DNA of 64,000 bases, taken from positions 744,001 to 808,000 of the forward strand of contig JADJOC010000009.1 of assembly GCA_016713965.1 (NCBI GenBank), given 5' to 3'. The DNA comes from Chitinophagaceae bacterium (GTDB lineage Bacteria > Bacteroidota > Bacteroidia > Chitinophagales > Chitinophagaceae). Positions 29,456 to 40,587 of the stretch are shown here, one piece after another. Position 1 is the first letter of the stretch, and each line of letters starts with the position of its first letter. A model generated the notes under the pieces. That model worked only from the letters and a program-made list of their open reading frames with translations, was not told the origin of the DNA and searched no databases. The position numbers were made by a program, and so were the translations under genes.

Positions 29456-29890
29456 ATGAAAAGAGTTTTTCAGATAATATTTTTGTTTGGGATTTACAGC
29501 TGTAATTCAAAAAAAGAAAAGGAATTGACACAAAAAGAAAAACAACAGTCGCTATATAATATTGCAGAAATAGAATTATCTAATCAAAAAGAAAAGATTG
29601 CTCTGCTTTCTTTTATTAAAAAAATACAATATGACACTCTTTATCTTATACTTAAAGATTACTATGCGCAAACTTGGAATTATAGCTATAAAGAAGATAG
29701 CGTAGTAATTAATTGTAGTGATGTTATTAATTCTATTTCTAAAAAATATAATTTCCCTAAAGCAAAAGTTGCAAATTTAATTTTTAATTTTAAATATGAA
29801 ATGCAGACTAAACAAGATATAATAGATGAATTTCAAGAAAAGCAGCAATACGAAGAAGAACAATATCAAGAAGAATATGATCCTCGGTAA
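29456..29890 (+). CDS. Putative lipoprotein, unknown function
   Basis: A 144-residue protein not recognised as any family. It starts with MKRVFQIIFLFGIYSCNSKK, a signal peptide with a lipobox-like YSC; the cysteine would be residue 16. The mature part is Lys/Glu-rich with a probable coiled coil near residues 25-60 and ends in an acidic Gln/Glu-rich tail (EEQYQEEYDPR). It lies seven bases before a small membrane protein, and both are enclosed by the two direct copies of repeat B. AT content is high. Envelope location is inferred from the lipobox only. Confidence 0.65.
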   Translation: MKRVFQIIFLFGIYSCNSKKEKELTQKEKQQSLYNIAEIELSNQKEKIALLSFIKKIQYDTLYLILKDYYAQTWNYSYKEDSVVINCSDVINSISKKYNFPKAKVANLIFNFKYEMQTKQDIIDEFQEKQQYEEEQYQEEYDPR

Positions 29891-29897
29891 TGGTTAA

Positions 29898-30218
29898 ATG
29901 AAAATTTATATCAAAATATTAATTAAAATCATACTTGCAATACTATTAGCATTGTGCTTATTCCATATGCCTTATAATTATTACCAAGTGATAAGATTTT
30001 TAGGAATGTTCAGTTTTATCTGGCTTGCATACGTTGATAGCAGTAGAAAAGACAAAACATTGTTAATCCTTTGGTCTTTGTCAGCTTTACTAATAAATCC
30101 TTTTATTAAAGTTTCATTTAATAGGATAACCTGGAATATAATTGATATTACTTGGGCAATAATTCTTTTAATTACAGCCTGTATAGATATTTCATTTAAA
30201 AATAAAAGCACCAATTAA
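29898..30218 (+). CDS. Small membrane protein (DUF6804-like)
   Basis: A 106-residue protein with about four hydrophobic segments: residues 5-22, 30-45, 55-70 and 80-98. The arrangement MPYNYYQVIRFLGMFSFIWL, INPFIKVSFNRITWNIID and a hydrophobic C-terminus resembles small Bacteroidota membrane proteins of the DUF6804 type. No function is known for these. It is probably co-transcribed with the lipoprotein gene just upstream, and repeat B copy 2 begins 13 bp after its stop. Confidence 0.6.
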   Translation: MKIYIKILIKIILAILLALCLFHMPYNYYQVIRFLGMFSFIWLAYVDSSRKDKTLLILWSLSALLINPFIKVSFNRITWNIIDITWAIILLITACIDISFKNKSTN

Positions 30219-30231
30219 CATAATTATTTTT

Positions 30232-30394
30232 CCTTCCCCGGCAGAGTCTCCTCAGCGTTGGGGTAGGCAAAGGGAGGGACTCTGTGCAGTAGGGATAAAG
30301 CAAAAAGAGTATAAACTTAGATTCAAGATGTAAAATAACCTCAGAGTCCCTTAGCCATCACACAAGGCTATGCAAGGAGACTCTGCGGGGAAGG
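30232..30394. repeat. MITE-like repeat B, copy 2
   Basis: It matches the copy at 28828-28991 almost base for base (for example TGTGCAG instead of TGCGCAG inside), in the same orientation. Together the two copies bracket the lipoprotein/membrane-protein pair and repeat A copy 2. Confidence 0.85.
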
Positions 30395-30742
30395 GGAAAA
30401 GCAAGAAAATATTTCAACGAATTTCCAAATAAATTCGAACTTGATGGAGCATATGGAGAAATATACAGCGAACTAACTGAAATGCTGGAGCTTTGGGATA
30501 ATAAAAACTTATAGCTTTGGGTTAAACGGGATTATACCTAGCCGGCAATCCTAATAACAACGGTTATTGAAAACATCACTTAAACCTTACCCTTCCAAGA
30601 CATTATATTATGTAGAATTGGTTGTGGGGAGACCATAAGTGTTCGGAAGATTTTTAGCTTAAAATATTTATTATTTGTATTGTAGAGCTATATTTACCAA
30701 ATAAAAATAGCCTTATACCAATCAAAGTTAAAGTAACCTTTA
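30395..30742. other. Gene fragment and AT-rich spacer
   Basis: Directly after repeat B copy 2 an open plus-strand frame without a start reads RKYFNEFPNKFELDGAYGEI, then YSELTEMLELWDNKNL and a TAG near 30513. This looks like the last 35 codons of a protein whose beginning is missing, probably cut by the repeat. The remaining 230 bp before the TonB receptor gene are AT-rich and hold no recognisable gene. Confidence 0.45.
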
Positions 30743-33195
30743 ATGAATAAGCTCATCTTTCTTATTTTTCTTTCTCTAACAATTTTTACTCAAAAAACTT
30801 TATCACAAAACAATGGCAGCATTTCTGGCAAAGTAATTGATAAATTAGCCCAAAAACCTTTGCCAAATACCAATGTAATTTTAGAAGGCACAAACAAAGG
30901 AGTTATTACCGATTCAAATGGTATTTTCAGAATTACAGGAATCGCATTAAAAACATACAATATAACTTTCTCCATAATTGGGTATAAATCCGAAACACTT
31001 TACAACATTACAATAAATGCAGGAAATGAAAATTATGTAAACGTAGAATTAGAACCGGCTGCAAGTGATTTAACCGAAGTATTGGTAAAAGCAAATAAAC
31101 GAACGGCCAGAGCTGCAACATTAGAAACACCATTAAGTATACAGCGGTTAACTACGGAAGAAATAAAAGCTAACCCTGGAGGCAATTTTGATATTAGCAA
31201 AGTAATTCAAACTTTACCAGGTGTAGGTGGTGGTGTTGGCGGTGGAGGCTTTAGAAATGATATTATTATACGTGGAGGCGGGCCTGGAGAAAATGTTTTT
31301 TATTTAGATGGAATTGAAGTACCTGTAATCAACCATTTTCAAACGCAAGGTAGTTCAGGTGGCCCACAGGGTATTTTAAATGTATCGTTTATAGAAGATG
31401 TAAAGCTAAGTTCATCTGCTTTTGATGCCCGTTACGACAATGCATTGAGTTCAGTGTTTCAATTTAAACAGCGTACAGGCAATCCTAACAAAATACAAGG
31501 CAATGTAAGGTTAAGTGCCAGTGAGTTAGCCGCAACTTTTGAAGGCCCGCTTTCTAAAAATAAAAAAACAACCTTTCTTGCGTCGGCAAGGCGTTCGTAT
31601 TTACAATTGCTTTTCTCATTAATTGATTTACCAATCCGGCCTAACTATTGGGATTTTCAAACAAAAATTACCCACCAAATCAATAAAAAAACCACCTTCT
31701 CTTTTATTGGTATTGGTGCAATAGATGAATTTAGGTTTGCAGAAATAAAGAGCGCTACGCCTGAAAAATTGTACATAATAAATTCGACCCCATTTATCAA
31801 CCAAAATACATATACCGTAGGTGTTACATTAAAACGATTGCTTAAAAATGGTTTTTTAAACATTGCCCTGAGCCGCAATTCGTTTAACAATAAGATAAAA
31901 CAATTTGAAGACAACAAACTGCAATTGCCTTCTCAACAAATATTATCTATTAATTCAACCGAAGCAGAAAATAAATTACGGCTAGATGTAAATATAAATA
32001 ATAACGGTTGGAAAATTGCTTATGGCGGAATGCTGCAATTAGCTGAATACGACAACGAAACTTTTACCGTTTTAAGGAAGGAATTAAAAGATAGTAACGA
32101 TGTTATTATTCAGCCAAATGTGTCTATTAATTTTAAAAGCCCCTTAAACAATTTTTTAAAATACGGGGCATTTTTACAAATTAGTAAACGCTTTTTTGAT
32201 AACCGGCTTGGCGTAAGTGGTGGCTTTCGTACAGATATGAATAGCTTTACTACCAACGGCAATAATCCTTTACAAACACTTTCTCCACGTATCTCTTTTA
32301 GCTATGTACTAGCCGACAAGTGGACAGCAAATGCTTCAATCGGCAGCTATTATAAATTGGCACCTTACACTATTTTAGGCTTTGCAGACAATAATAATGC
32401 GTTGGTAAATAAAAACAGTAAATACCAAAAAAGCGACCATTACGTTGCAGGTATTGAATATTTGCCAAATGATGGGTTACGTTTTACAATAGAAGGTTTT
32501 TATAAAAATATAGTAATGTGCCTGTATCTGTACGTAATGGTATTTCATTAGCAAACCTTGGCAGTGATTTTAATGTATTGGGCAACGAAGCCGTTATTAC
32601 CAATGGCAAAGGAAATACATACGGCATGGAAGTGTTTGCACAAAAGAAATTAACAAACCGGTTTTTTGGAATATTTTCTTATACCTTCTACAGAAGTCAA
32701 TACAGCGGAGCAAACCATGTATTACTACCAAGTAGTTGGGATAATGAGCATTTGTTAAGTGTCACGCTGGGTTATAAATTCCCACGCAACTGGGAGTTGG
32801 GTTTAAAATTCCGTTATCAGGGCGGTGCTCCTTACACACCGTATGATGAGGCAGAATCAAGAACAAATTATTTATCACAAGGGCAGGGAATATTTGACTA
32901 TTCAAAATTAAACACACTCCGGTTAGGAGGCTTTAACGGCAGCGATATACGAATTGATAAAAAATGGAATTTCAGGAGAATTACCGTTGATCTGTTTTTA
33001 GATATAACCAATTGGTATGCGGCTAAAAGCATTGCTGTTCCCTCTTATACTTTTAAAAGAACAGCAGACAATAGTGCATTTGCTACCGCAGATGGTTTGC
33101 CAATCAAAGCAGATGGCAGTAATGCCATACCGGTACTCTTAAAAAATGATGAGGCACAATTTACACCTACGATTGGTTTTATTGTTGAGTTTTAG
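30743..33195 (+). CDS. TonB-dependent outer membrane receptor, frameshifted
   Basis: Frames 30743-32551 and 32518-33195 together give about 817 residues. A signal peptide (ending LSQN) is followed by a carboxypeptidase-regulatory-like domain (GSISGKVIDKLAQKPLPNTN, about 25-105). Next come a plug domain (VIQTLPGVGGGVGGGGFRND, then GGPGENVFYLDGIEVP) and a beta barrel. The break is at the A5 run 32504-32508; one more A gives FYKKYSNVPVSVRNG. Such receptors import siderophores, cobalamin or glycans using TonB energy. No SusD partner or iron gene adjoins it, so the ligand cannot be named. The last residue is Phe, as usual for barrels. Confidence 0.9.
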
Positions 33196-33298
33196 GAAAC
33201 TGTCTTGCCCCATAAAGGATACAATCTGCGACCCTGACCAGGTTCCCCAGAGTATGCACGACTACAAAAGAAAGGATATGTGTATAACATTAGTGGCA

Positions 33299-35033
33299 GT
33301 TGCACAACTACGTTCATAAAACAATTTTTCCCGTTGGATCGCTCCGAGGTTTTTATTTTTAGTTAAGGCAGATTTTTATGTTGTAGTAACTGTTATGATG
33401 AAGAAGTTGCCATGGCCTGAAAAAGTAAAAATAAAGGCCTTTGGCAGCGCTTTTAAAGCCATTGTTGCTGTTTTTGCTTTGGGTGTTTTAAAGTTTAGCC
33501 ATTTTTTAAGGTTGTAGGCAATAGCTGCTCCCAGCATAAACTTATTGGCTGACTGTAATCCTTTTGACCATATGCGGCGCACCCCCATAAAATTAATTAG
33601 TGTGCCCGGCACAGGCTCTACAGTTGCCTGCCGTCGCTTTTTCATGGCTTTGGCATAAGGGCTTTGCAACCGCTCATGCATCTGCTCGTACAGGGGTTTA
33701 TGGATGGTGTGTTCTATCTTTTTATAGTCGGCAGTTTTGCCAATACAACTTTCTCTTAGCGAGCAGTTTTTGCAATCGAGCGAACTGCTGCGGTATTGTT
33801 TTCTATAATAACCTTTTTTATCCTGCCATGTTTTTTTGTAAGGCAATTTTTCTCCGTGTTCGCATTGGTAATAATCCTCCTGTTCATGGTAAGTAAAACC
33901 TTTTCTTTCGGTTTTATACTGGCCAAAGTTGGGTATGTAGGCGGTAATATTTTGGTCGATGCAGCTTTGCAGTGCTTCCCCGCTGCTGTAGCCTGTATCG
34001 GCAGCTATTTCTTCTACTGTAAGATTATGTTGTTGTAAGTTACTGATGGTGTTTTGTATTACCTGTGGCAGGCATTCGCTGTCACGCCTGTCGGCCAGGT
34101 GTGCTTCGGTATTGGTAATAACATGGCTGCCCATATCTACCGAGGTTTGCATGCTGTAGTTTAACTGGCGGGGCTTACCGGGCTTAACACTTACTCTTGC
34201 TTCACGGTCGGTAGTGCTGTAATGGGTATCATTGCTTACAAATTTTGAACGGTTCTGTTCCTTATCGTTATCACCGGATTGTTTTGAAATGGATTTGCCC
34301 CCGGGTGTGGTTTTATATTCTTTTGCTTTCCAGCCATGGTGGCTTTGGGTACTGTTGCTGCGGCTTTGGGTGATGGTATCATTATTACGGTCATCCTGCA
34401 TTACATTATCGTGCTGTTGTATGTTATTGCCCTGTAAATACTGCTGTAGTTCGTGGAGGTATTGCTGACCATCTGCAATAATTTCTTTTTCAACCAGACT
34501 GTCCATGCTGGCGTTTGCTTTTATATAGGCGCTGTCTATGGCTTGACGCCTACCGCTAAGCATGCCTTTTTGTACGCAAAGGCCAAGCACTTTACTGAAG
34601 AGTTCTTTAAACACTTCTTCGCCATACAATTGCCGTGTACGGCTGAGGGTGCTGTGCCAGGGTAGTTCTTCATACAGGTCGTAGCCAAGAAAGTAAAGAA
34701 TATCCAAACGCATTTTTGCGTGGTCAATAATTCTGCGGTCGCTGTTCAGGTTTTCTAAATAGCCAATGAGGATCAGTTTAAAGAATACAACAGGATCTAT
34801 GCTTTGCTGACCTTCGCTACCATAATATTTTTTGGTGCTTTTATACACAAACTGCAAATCCAGTTGATCTTTTAAGCGCCGGTAAAAATTATCGGCAGGC
34901 ACACGCTGGCTTAGTTGAAAACTCAAAAACAGTTTTTCTGTTAAATGTTTTTTGCCTTGCATGAAATAAATACAACAAAAATTATTCTATTTATTGCTTC
35001 ATTAACATAGTGTGAGTATCTTAGTTGTGCAAC
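33299..35033 (-). mobile_element. IS1182-type insertion sequence, apparently complete
   Basis: The ends match GTTGCACAACTACG (33299) and the inverse of GTTGCACAACTAAG (ending 35033), enclosing one intact transposase gene on the minus strand. The element is about 1735 bp. No clear target duplication was found next to these ends. It separates the TonB receptor from border element copy 2 and the universal stress genes. Confidence 0.75.
33376..34962 (-). CDS. IS1182-family transposase
   Basis: An uninterrupted 528-residue DDE transposase. The N-terminal DUF772-type domain has FFKLILIGYLENLNSDRRII and LPWHSTLSRTRQLYGEEVF. The first catalytic Asp lies in AIDSAYIKANASMD, the second in EEIAADTGYSSGEALQ, and the Glu in RRQATVEPVPGTL. 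A Cys cluster (CKNCSLRESC) lies between the last two, as is typical of the family. A Gln/Asn/Ser-rich region occupies residues about 185-265. In contrast to the other transposase genes in this window it shows no lesion, so this element may be recent and active. Confidence 0.92.
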   Translation of the reverse strand: MQGKKHLTEKLFLSFQLSQRVPADNFYRRLKDQLDLQFVYKSTKKYYGSEGQQSIDPVVFFKLILIGYLENLNSDRRIIDHAKMRLDILYFLGYDLYEELPWHSTLSRTRQLYGEEVFKELFSKVLGLCVQKGMLSGRRQAIDSAYIKANASMDSLVEKEIIADGQQYLHELQQYLQGNNIQQHDNVMQDDRNNDTITQSRSNSTQSHHGWKAKEYKTTPGGKSISKQSGDNDKEQNRSKFVSNDTHYSTTDREARVSVKPGKPRQLNYSMQTSVDMGSHVITNTEAHLADRRDSECLPQVIQNTISNLQQHNLTVEEIAADTGYSSGEALQSCIDQNITAYIPNFGQYKTERKGFTYHEQEDYYQCEHGEKLPYKKTWQDKKGYYRKQYRSSSLDCKNCSLRESCIGKTADYKKIEHTIHKPLYEQMHERLQSPYAKAMKKRRQATVEPVPGTLINFMGVRRIWSKGLQSANKFMLGAAIAYNLKKWLNFKTPKAKTATMALKALPKAFIFTFSGHGNFFIITVTTT

Positions 35034-35484
35034 AAGCACAAAAGGTTTGGCATTATTGGGGCTTGACGAATATTGCCTCAACATTTGTTCTTTATTGTGC
35101 TTCAGTTCGGGCTTGACGTTATAAATTTGGCTTATGAATAAAACATCAGCAATGTTGCAATCATTGGGCTTTGGTTATGGGCAGACGGAATACTAATTCC
35201 CCAACAACGCCAAGCCTTTTTCGTTAGCGGTCATTGTAAAAAGACAGACAGACTATCAAAATATCGACAGAAAAAATGAAAGACAGCCGACTCTTCGCAA
35301 AATTAAAAGAGGTGCTTTGCCAACACACAAGACGACAAAAAAGCACCACATTTAATTTTGCCCAACCGCACAATGACAAACAAAGGCATTCACCATAAAT
35401 AATAACAAGCATCAAATTCTATTATGACTTTTATCATATACTTTAAAATTCTGATTCCATAACTTTAATTAACAACACATCGCA
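35034..35484. repeat. Module-border element, copy 2, and spacer before the Usp genes
   Basis: No gene. The core GTTAGCGGT at 35223-35231 is followed after 74 nt by GCAAAATTAAAAGAGGTGC (35297), which pairs with GCACCACATTTAATTTTGC (35343) at 17 of 19 positions. The mismatches are again in AGA/ACA. Relative to copy 1, the C-G pair in GCTGC/GCAGC is G-C here, a compensatory change. The spacer also holds CTTGACG repeats near 35070-35115. Confidence 0.6.
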
Positions 35485-36309
35485 ATGAAAATTTTAATCC
35501 CAACTGATTTCTCAAAACTGTCAAAAGTGGCTGTTTACTATGCAGTTAAAATGGCTAAAAAACTTGATGCAGAAATCGTTTTACTTAATGTAATATTCAT
35601 AAGTGCCCCACCTCGTGCTATGGTTGCAGTAAAAGTCAGGGCAATTGAAGATGCAATGGCTGACAATGCAAAGCAGGACAGCATCCAATTAATTAAGGAA
35701 ATAAAAGCAGAGAATAAAGGCAAACTGAATATCAGCTATGAAACTATTAAAGGATATCCGGTAGAAGATGTTGTTGTGAGCTATGCAATTCACAATAACA
35801 TTGATTTGATTATTATGGGCACAAAAGGTGCAACCGGCTTGACAAAGGTTCTGATAGGAAGCAATGCAACAGCAGTAATAAACAATAGTAACATTCCTGT
35901 AATCACGATTCCTGAGTTTGCCAGGTTTAATAATCTCAAACATATTGTTTACGCAACAGATTTTTTGAATCTGAATAAAGAATTGAAAATGATTGTGCCA
36001 TTAGCACAATTGTTTGATGCTACTATTCATATTCTGCACATTGCTTCTTCAAAATCTAAAAAGAAAATTAACGCAGAGGCTATTGTTGCTAAACTTAAAA
36101 ACAAATATCCCAAAATTACTTTTCATGTTTCAATCAACGATGATATAATGGAAGGAATTGATGAATATAATGCTTATATAAAAGCAGACATGCTTGCAAT
36201 GTTCACCCATGACCTTACTTTTTTTGAAAAATTATTTGGTAAAAGTGTAACGAGACAAATGGCGTTTCATACTTGGATGCCTTTATTGACAATTAAAAAG
36301 TTGAAATAA
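35485..36309 (+). CDS. Universal stress protein, tandem-domain
   Basis: A 274-residue protein of two Usp domains (about 1-145 and 150-274). The first has MKILIPTDFSKLSKVAVYYA and the ATP-binding G-x2-G-x9-G-S motif in GTKGATGLTKVLIGSN, so it should bind ATP. The second domain lacks that motif and ends in MAFHTWMPLLTIKKLK. Usp proteins accumulate under starvation or low oxygen; their activity is mostly unknown. Its stop overlaps the start of a second Usp gene (TAATG). It opens the long plus-strand array running to 51.6 kb. Confidence 0.92.
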   Translation: MKILIPTDFSKLSKVAVYYAVKMAKKLDAEIVLLNVIFISAPPRAMVAVKVRAIEDAMADNAKQDSIQLIKEIKAENKGKLNISYETIKGYPVEDVVVSYAIHNNIDLIIMGTKGATGLTKVLIGSNATAVINNSNIPVITIPEFARFNNLKHIVYATDFLNLNKELKMIVPLAQLFDATIHILHIASSKSKKKINAEAIVAKLKNKYPKITFHVSINDDIMEGIDEYNAYIKADMLAMFTHDLTFFEKLFGKSVTRQMAFHTWMPLLTIKKLK

Positions 36310-37145
36310 TGAAAACAATTCTCGTTCCCACTGACTTTTCAATCCCTGCCGATTATGCAATCCACTATGCAATTGGATTGGCTAAGAAATTTAATTCTTC
36401 AATTATTCTTTATCATGCATTCATTCCCTTTGAAAGCGGGTTTTACTCTTATGCACAAAGCTCAAAAGAAAATCTTGAAACAGAAAATAATTTAATAAAG
36501 CGTCTTGATAAAATTAAAAATGGTCTTTTAAAAAAGAACAAGCAATTTTCTGTTTCCGTTCATGTTGACCGTGGACCGGAAAGTATTCGATTGGTAGAAT
36601 TTTGCAAGAAAAAGAAAATTGATTTAGTATTAATAGGAACTACTGGTGCAAGTGGATTAAAAGAAGTTATTATTGGAAGTTTTACCGCAGATACAATGGT
36701 TAAAGCACCTTGCCCTGTTTTGGCTATACCAAAAGGATGCAAATTTAGAATTCCGAAAAGAATAACTTTTGCATCTGACTATCACAAAACAGATATTCAG
36801 GCAATCAGATTTATTTCTGAATGGAATATGCCATTTAAGGCACAAATAAATATTCTACATATTGATGATAAAGAGCAAACAGCAGCATCGGAAGCAGAAG
36901 TATTTACCAAATTCAAAAATAAAATTGAAAAGGAATGTGAGAATGTTCCAATAACATTTCAGCATACAGAAGGAACTGATATATCAAAAGCAATTTTAGA
37001 AATAACTTTAAACGATAAGACAGATATCCTAGCTATATCACCAATTAAACACAAAGGTTTTTGGAACAACTTCTTTCATAAAAGCATAACCAAAACTACT
37101 GCCTACCATATCCGCATTCCCTTACTATCAATTCCTGTAAAATAA
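36309..37145 (+). CDS. Universal stress protein, tandem-domain (second copy)
   Basis: A 278-residue tandem Usp. The first domain opens MKTILVPTDFSIPADYAIHY and has the nucleotide motif GTTGASGLKEVIIGSF. The second domain is degenerate and ends TTAYHIRIPLLSIPVK. It is clearly paralogous to the preceding gene, which it overlaps by one base, so the pair is co-translated. A 116-bp AT-rich gap to the PEP synthase gene may hold a promoter. Confidence 0.92.
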   Translation: MKTILVPTDFSIPADYAIHYAIGLAKKFNSSIILYHAFIPFESGFYSYAQSSKENLETENNLIKRLDKIKNGLLKKNKQFSVSVHVDRGPESIRLVEFCKKKKIDLVLIGTTGASGLKEVIIGSFTADTMVKAPCPVLAIPKGCKFRIPKRITFASDYHKTDIQAIRFISEWNMPFKAQINILHIDDKEQTAASEAEVFTKFKNKIEKECENVPITFQHTEGTDISKAILEITLNDKTDILAISPIKHKGFWNNFFHKSITKTTAYHIRIPLLSIPVK

Positions 37146-37261
37146 CTCTATAAAAATAAAACCAAGTAATTATGCAAATCAATAATGAAATTATGTAACA
37201 TATTCCCTACTCGATTAAGGTAATTTTACAACATTTATTTCCAAGTAAACAAAATCGTATT

Positions 37262-39660
37262 ATGAATTTATCAAATCACATATTATTCTTCAATCAAATT
37301 TCCATCAGCGACATTGCCAAAGTGGGCGGCAAAAACGCTTCGCTTGGAGAAATGTACAATCAGCTTAATCCTAAAGGCATAGGAATTCCAAATGGTTTTG
37401 CACTTACAGCAGATGCCTATCGGTTGTTTCGTAAGGAAAATAATATCGAAAAAGAATTAAATGACTTGTTGCTTTCATTAGATACGGAGCATTATTCTAA
37501 TCTTATTTCAATCGGTGAAACTGCCAGAGCTTTGATTTTGTCAGGAACATTTCCAAAAGAAATTATTGATGCGGTTAATGAAGCTTATCAAAACCTCTCC
37601 GCAGAATGCAAAATCGAAAATTTAGATGTGGCTGTTCGTAGCAGTGCCACTGCCGAAGATTTGCCAACTGCAAGTTTTGCAGGAAGAATGGAATCGTTTC
37701 TGAATATCAGCGGAGAAAAACAATTGCTTGATGCCATGCACCGCTGCTATGCTTCTTTATTTACAGACCGTGCCATAAAATATCGTCACGATATGGGGTT
37801 TACAGGAATTGATGTTGCCATTTCGGTGGGTGTACAGCAAATGGTGCGAAGCGATAAAGCATCATCTGGCGTTGCCTTTACCATTGATCCAGATAGTGGT
37901 TTTGAGAATGGCATTATCATTAATAGTGCTTGGGGCTTAGGCGAAAATATTGTTCAGGGCAGAGTAACACCTGATGAATGGATGGTCTTTAAACCAACAC
38001 TTTTTGCTAAAAAATTAAATCCGATTTTAAAAAGCCGTTATGGAAGAAAAGAATTTACCATGGTATATGTAGAAAACACAGAGGGTGTATCTGCCGAAAA
38101 AACCATTGTGAATTTTGAAACATCCTTTGAAAATCAGAATAAATTCTCACTTACCAATACAGAAGTCATTCAATTGGCTCAATGGTGTTATAAAATAGAG
38201 CAACATTATGGTAAAGCTATGGATATTGAATGGGCTAAAGACGGTTTGAACAATCAATTCTACATTGTGCAAGCAAGACCAGAGACAGTTCACGGAAAAG
38301 AAAAAAAGAAAGTGAGAGAGATTTTTACGCTCAAAGAAAAAGGCAAACTGCTTGCCACAGGAATTGCATTAGGTGATAAAATTGCAACCGGCAAAGCGAG
38401 GATTATTTTCAATCCGCAAGATGGAGACCAACTGCAAAAAGGTGAAATATTGGTAACTGATATTACCAATCCCGATTGGGATCCGGTACTGAAAAAAGCG
38501 GCAGGCATTATCACCAACAAAGGTGGCAGAACAAGTCATGCCGCTATTGTTGCCCGTGAGTTGGGAACAGTTGCCGTGTAGGCTGCGGTAATACAACCGA
38601 AACTATTAAAAATGGCCAAGAGATTACCGTTTCCTGTGCCGAAGGAAAAGAAGGAAATGTGTATGATGGAATTTTGAAATGGGAAATAACCGAACAGGAT
38701 TATAGCCATCTGCCAATGCCCGAAACTGCTCCCATGTTTATCCTTGCCGACCCCGACCGTGCTTTTGAAATGTCTAATTATCCGAATAAGGGGGTTGGTT
38801 TATTGCGTCTAGAATTTGCTATTAGCAATAGTATTCGCATTCATCCTTTGGCTTTGATAGAGCCTGAAAAAATAACTGACGAAAAAACAAAAACAGAAAT
38901 ACAGGAGCTGACGAAGGATTATGTGGATGGAAAAAGTTATTTCATTGACAAACTTGCTGAAGCCGTATCAACAGTAGCTGCCGCATTTTACCCAAAAGAT
39001 GTAATTGTTAGAATGAGTGATTTCAAAAGTAATGAATATGCAAATTTGATTGGTGGGAAATACTTTGAACCCCATGAGGAAAATCCAATGATAGGCCTGC
39101 GTGGGGCATCGCGCTATTACAGCGATTTTTACCGCAAGGGTTTTGTGCTGGAATGTGAGGCCATGAAAAAAGTGCGAAACGAAATGGGCATGAGCAATGT
39201 AAAGCTGATGATACCTTTTTGTAGAACAATTGAAGAAGGTGAAAAAGTAATTGCAGAGATGGCTGCCAACGGATTGACACAAAAAGAAAACGGATTGGAA
39301 ATTTATGTGATGATTGAAATTCCAAGTAATGTTTTATTGGCTGATGAATTTGCAAAATTGTTTGACGGATTTTCCATCGGCTCAAATGATTTAACGCAAC
39401 TTACTTTGGGTTTAGATAGAGATTCAGCATTGATCAGTTATTTATTTAATGAAGAAAATTCTGCTGTAAAGGGATTGATAAAAGAAACCATTCGTGCAGC
39501 CAAACGCAACAACATAAAAGTTGGCTTGTGCGGACAAGCTCCAAGCGATATTCCTGCCTTTGCAAAATTTTTAGTGGACGAAGGCATTGACAGTATTTCC
39601 TTTAATCCTGATGCTTTGATTAAAGGGATTGAGAATATGAACAAAGCCGAATCTATTTAA
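37262..39660 (+). CDS. ppsA: Phosphoenolpyruvate synthase, frameshifted
   Basis: Makes PEP from pyruvate and ATP. Frames 37262-38581 and 38659-39660 join into 799 residues, a normal length. The N-terminal ATP-binding domain has KVGGKNASLGEM and RSSATAEDLPTASFAGRMES. The phosphohistidine loop is GGRTSHAAIVARELG. The C-terminal PEP-binding domain has MIPFCRTIEEGEKV, IGSNDLTQLTLGLDRDS and the catalytic Cys in GLCGQAPSD. At about 38576-38578 one G is missing: GCCGTGGTAGGCTGC would give AVVGCGNTTETIKNGQE, whereas the sequence shows a TAG. Next to lactate dehydrogenase and permease it suggests lactate/pyruvate re-use. Confidence 0.92.
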
Positions 39661-39703
39661 AAGCGTATCAAATAAAATTTATAAACTTAAAAACTTAAAA
39701 AAA

Positions 39704-40565
39704 ATGGAAATTTCAACAATGTTAGTGGGAATAATTTCATTGCTACTTTTAATCTTCTTTAGCGGAATAAGAATTGTGTGACCTACCCAAAGAGGCTTAA
39801 TTGAACGATTAGGCCGCTACGATAAATTTGCTAAACCCGGCTTTCATTGGATTATCCCTGTGATTGAAAAAAATGGTTTTAGTAAATATTACTGAACGCA
39901 TGATTGATGCCGAACCGCAGGAAATTATTACCAATGACAATTTGAACGCAAGCGTAGATGCAGTGGTCTATTTTAAAGTACTGGAAGAAGAAGAGAGTGT
40001 AAAAAACTCGCAATATAGTGTAAACAACTACGAGTCGCAGGTTATAAATCTTGCCCGAACTACACTCAGAAATATTATTGGTACACTTACCTTGAAATCA
40101 GCAAATAGCGAACGGGGAAAAATCAATTCTGAATTTCATCGAACGTTATAGGATGAAACAGGCAGTTGGGGTATTGTAATTGTCAGAACAGAATTAAAAC
40201 AAATTGACCCGCCTAAAGATGTGCAAGAAACAATGAATAAAGTGGTAAAAGCAGAGAATGAAAAAATTGCTGCGATAGATTATGCCACAGCCGCCGAAAC
40301 AGTAGCTGATGGCGTAAAACGAGGAAAAATTAAAGAAGCGGAAGGAATTAAGCAATCTAAAATACTGAATGCAGAAGGTGAAGCTGAAGCTATCAGATTG
40401 GTTAATGAAGCTGCCGATAAATATTTTGTTGGTAATGCACAATTGCTCAGAAAACTTGAAACTGTAGAGGTTTCGTTAAAATCGAATGCAAAAATTATTG
40501 TTCCTACAGGAACAGAGTTGGTAAACGTAATTGGAGAAATGGCTGGAGTTCTGCCTCTGAAATAA
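39704..40565 (+). pseudogene. Slipin (SPFH/band 7 protein), three lesions
   Basis: A stomatin-like membrane scaffold protein. An N-terminal membrane helix (MEISTMLVGIISLLLLIFF) is followed by PTQRGLIERLGRYDKFAKPG, MIDAEPQEIITNDNLNASVD and a C-terminal coiled coil KIKEAEGIKQSKILNAEGEA. Three lesions occur: TGA at 39779-39781 where RIV(R)PTQRG is expected; an extra A in the A7 run 39867-39873, whose removal gives IPVIEKMVLVNITE; and TAG at 40149-40151 in HRTL(x)DETGSWG. Two stops that are substitutions make this the best candidate for a real pseudogene here, though error is not excluded. Its partner NfeD is not adjacent. Confidence 0.8.
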
Positions 40566-40587
40566 AAGCAAACAAAAAAACGAAATT

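Noticed and set aside
25816..35361. Calling the border elements integron attC sites
   Set aside because: The core GTTRGCGGT does not fully match the attC GTTRRRY box, no integrase gene is present, and each module holds many genes rather than one. Only the general analogy is kept.
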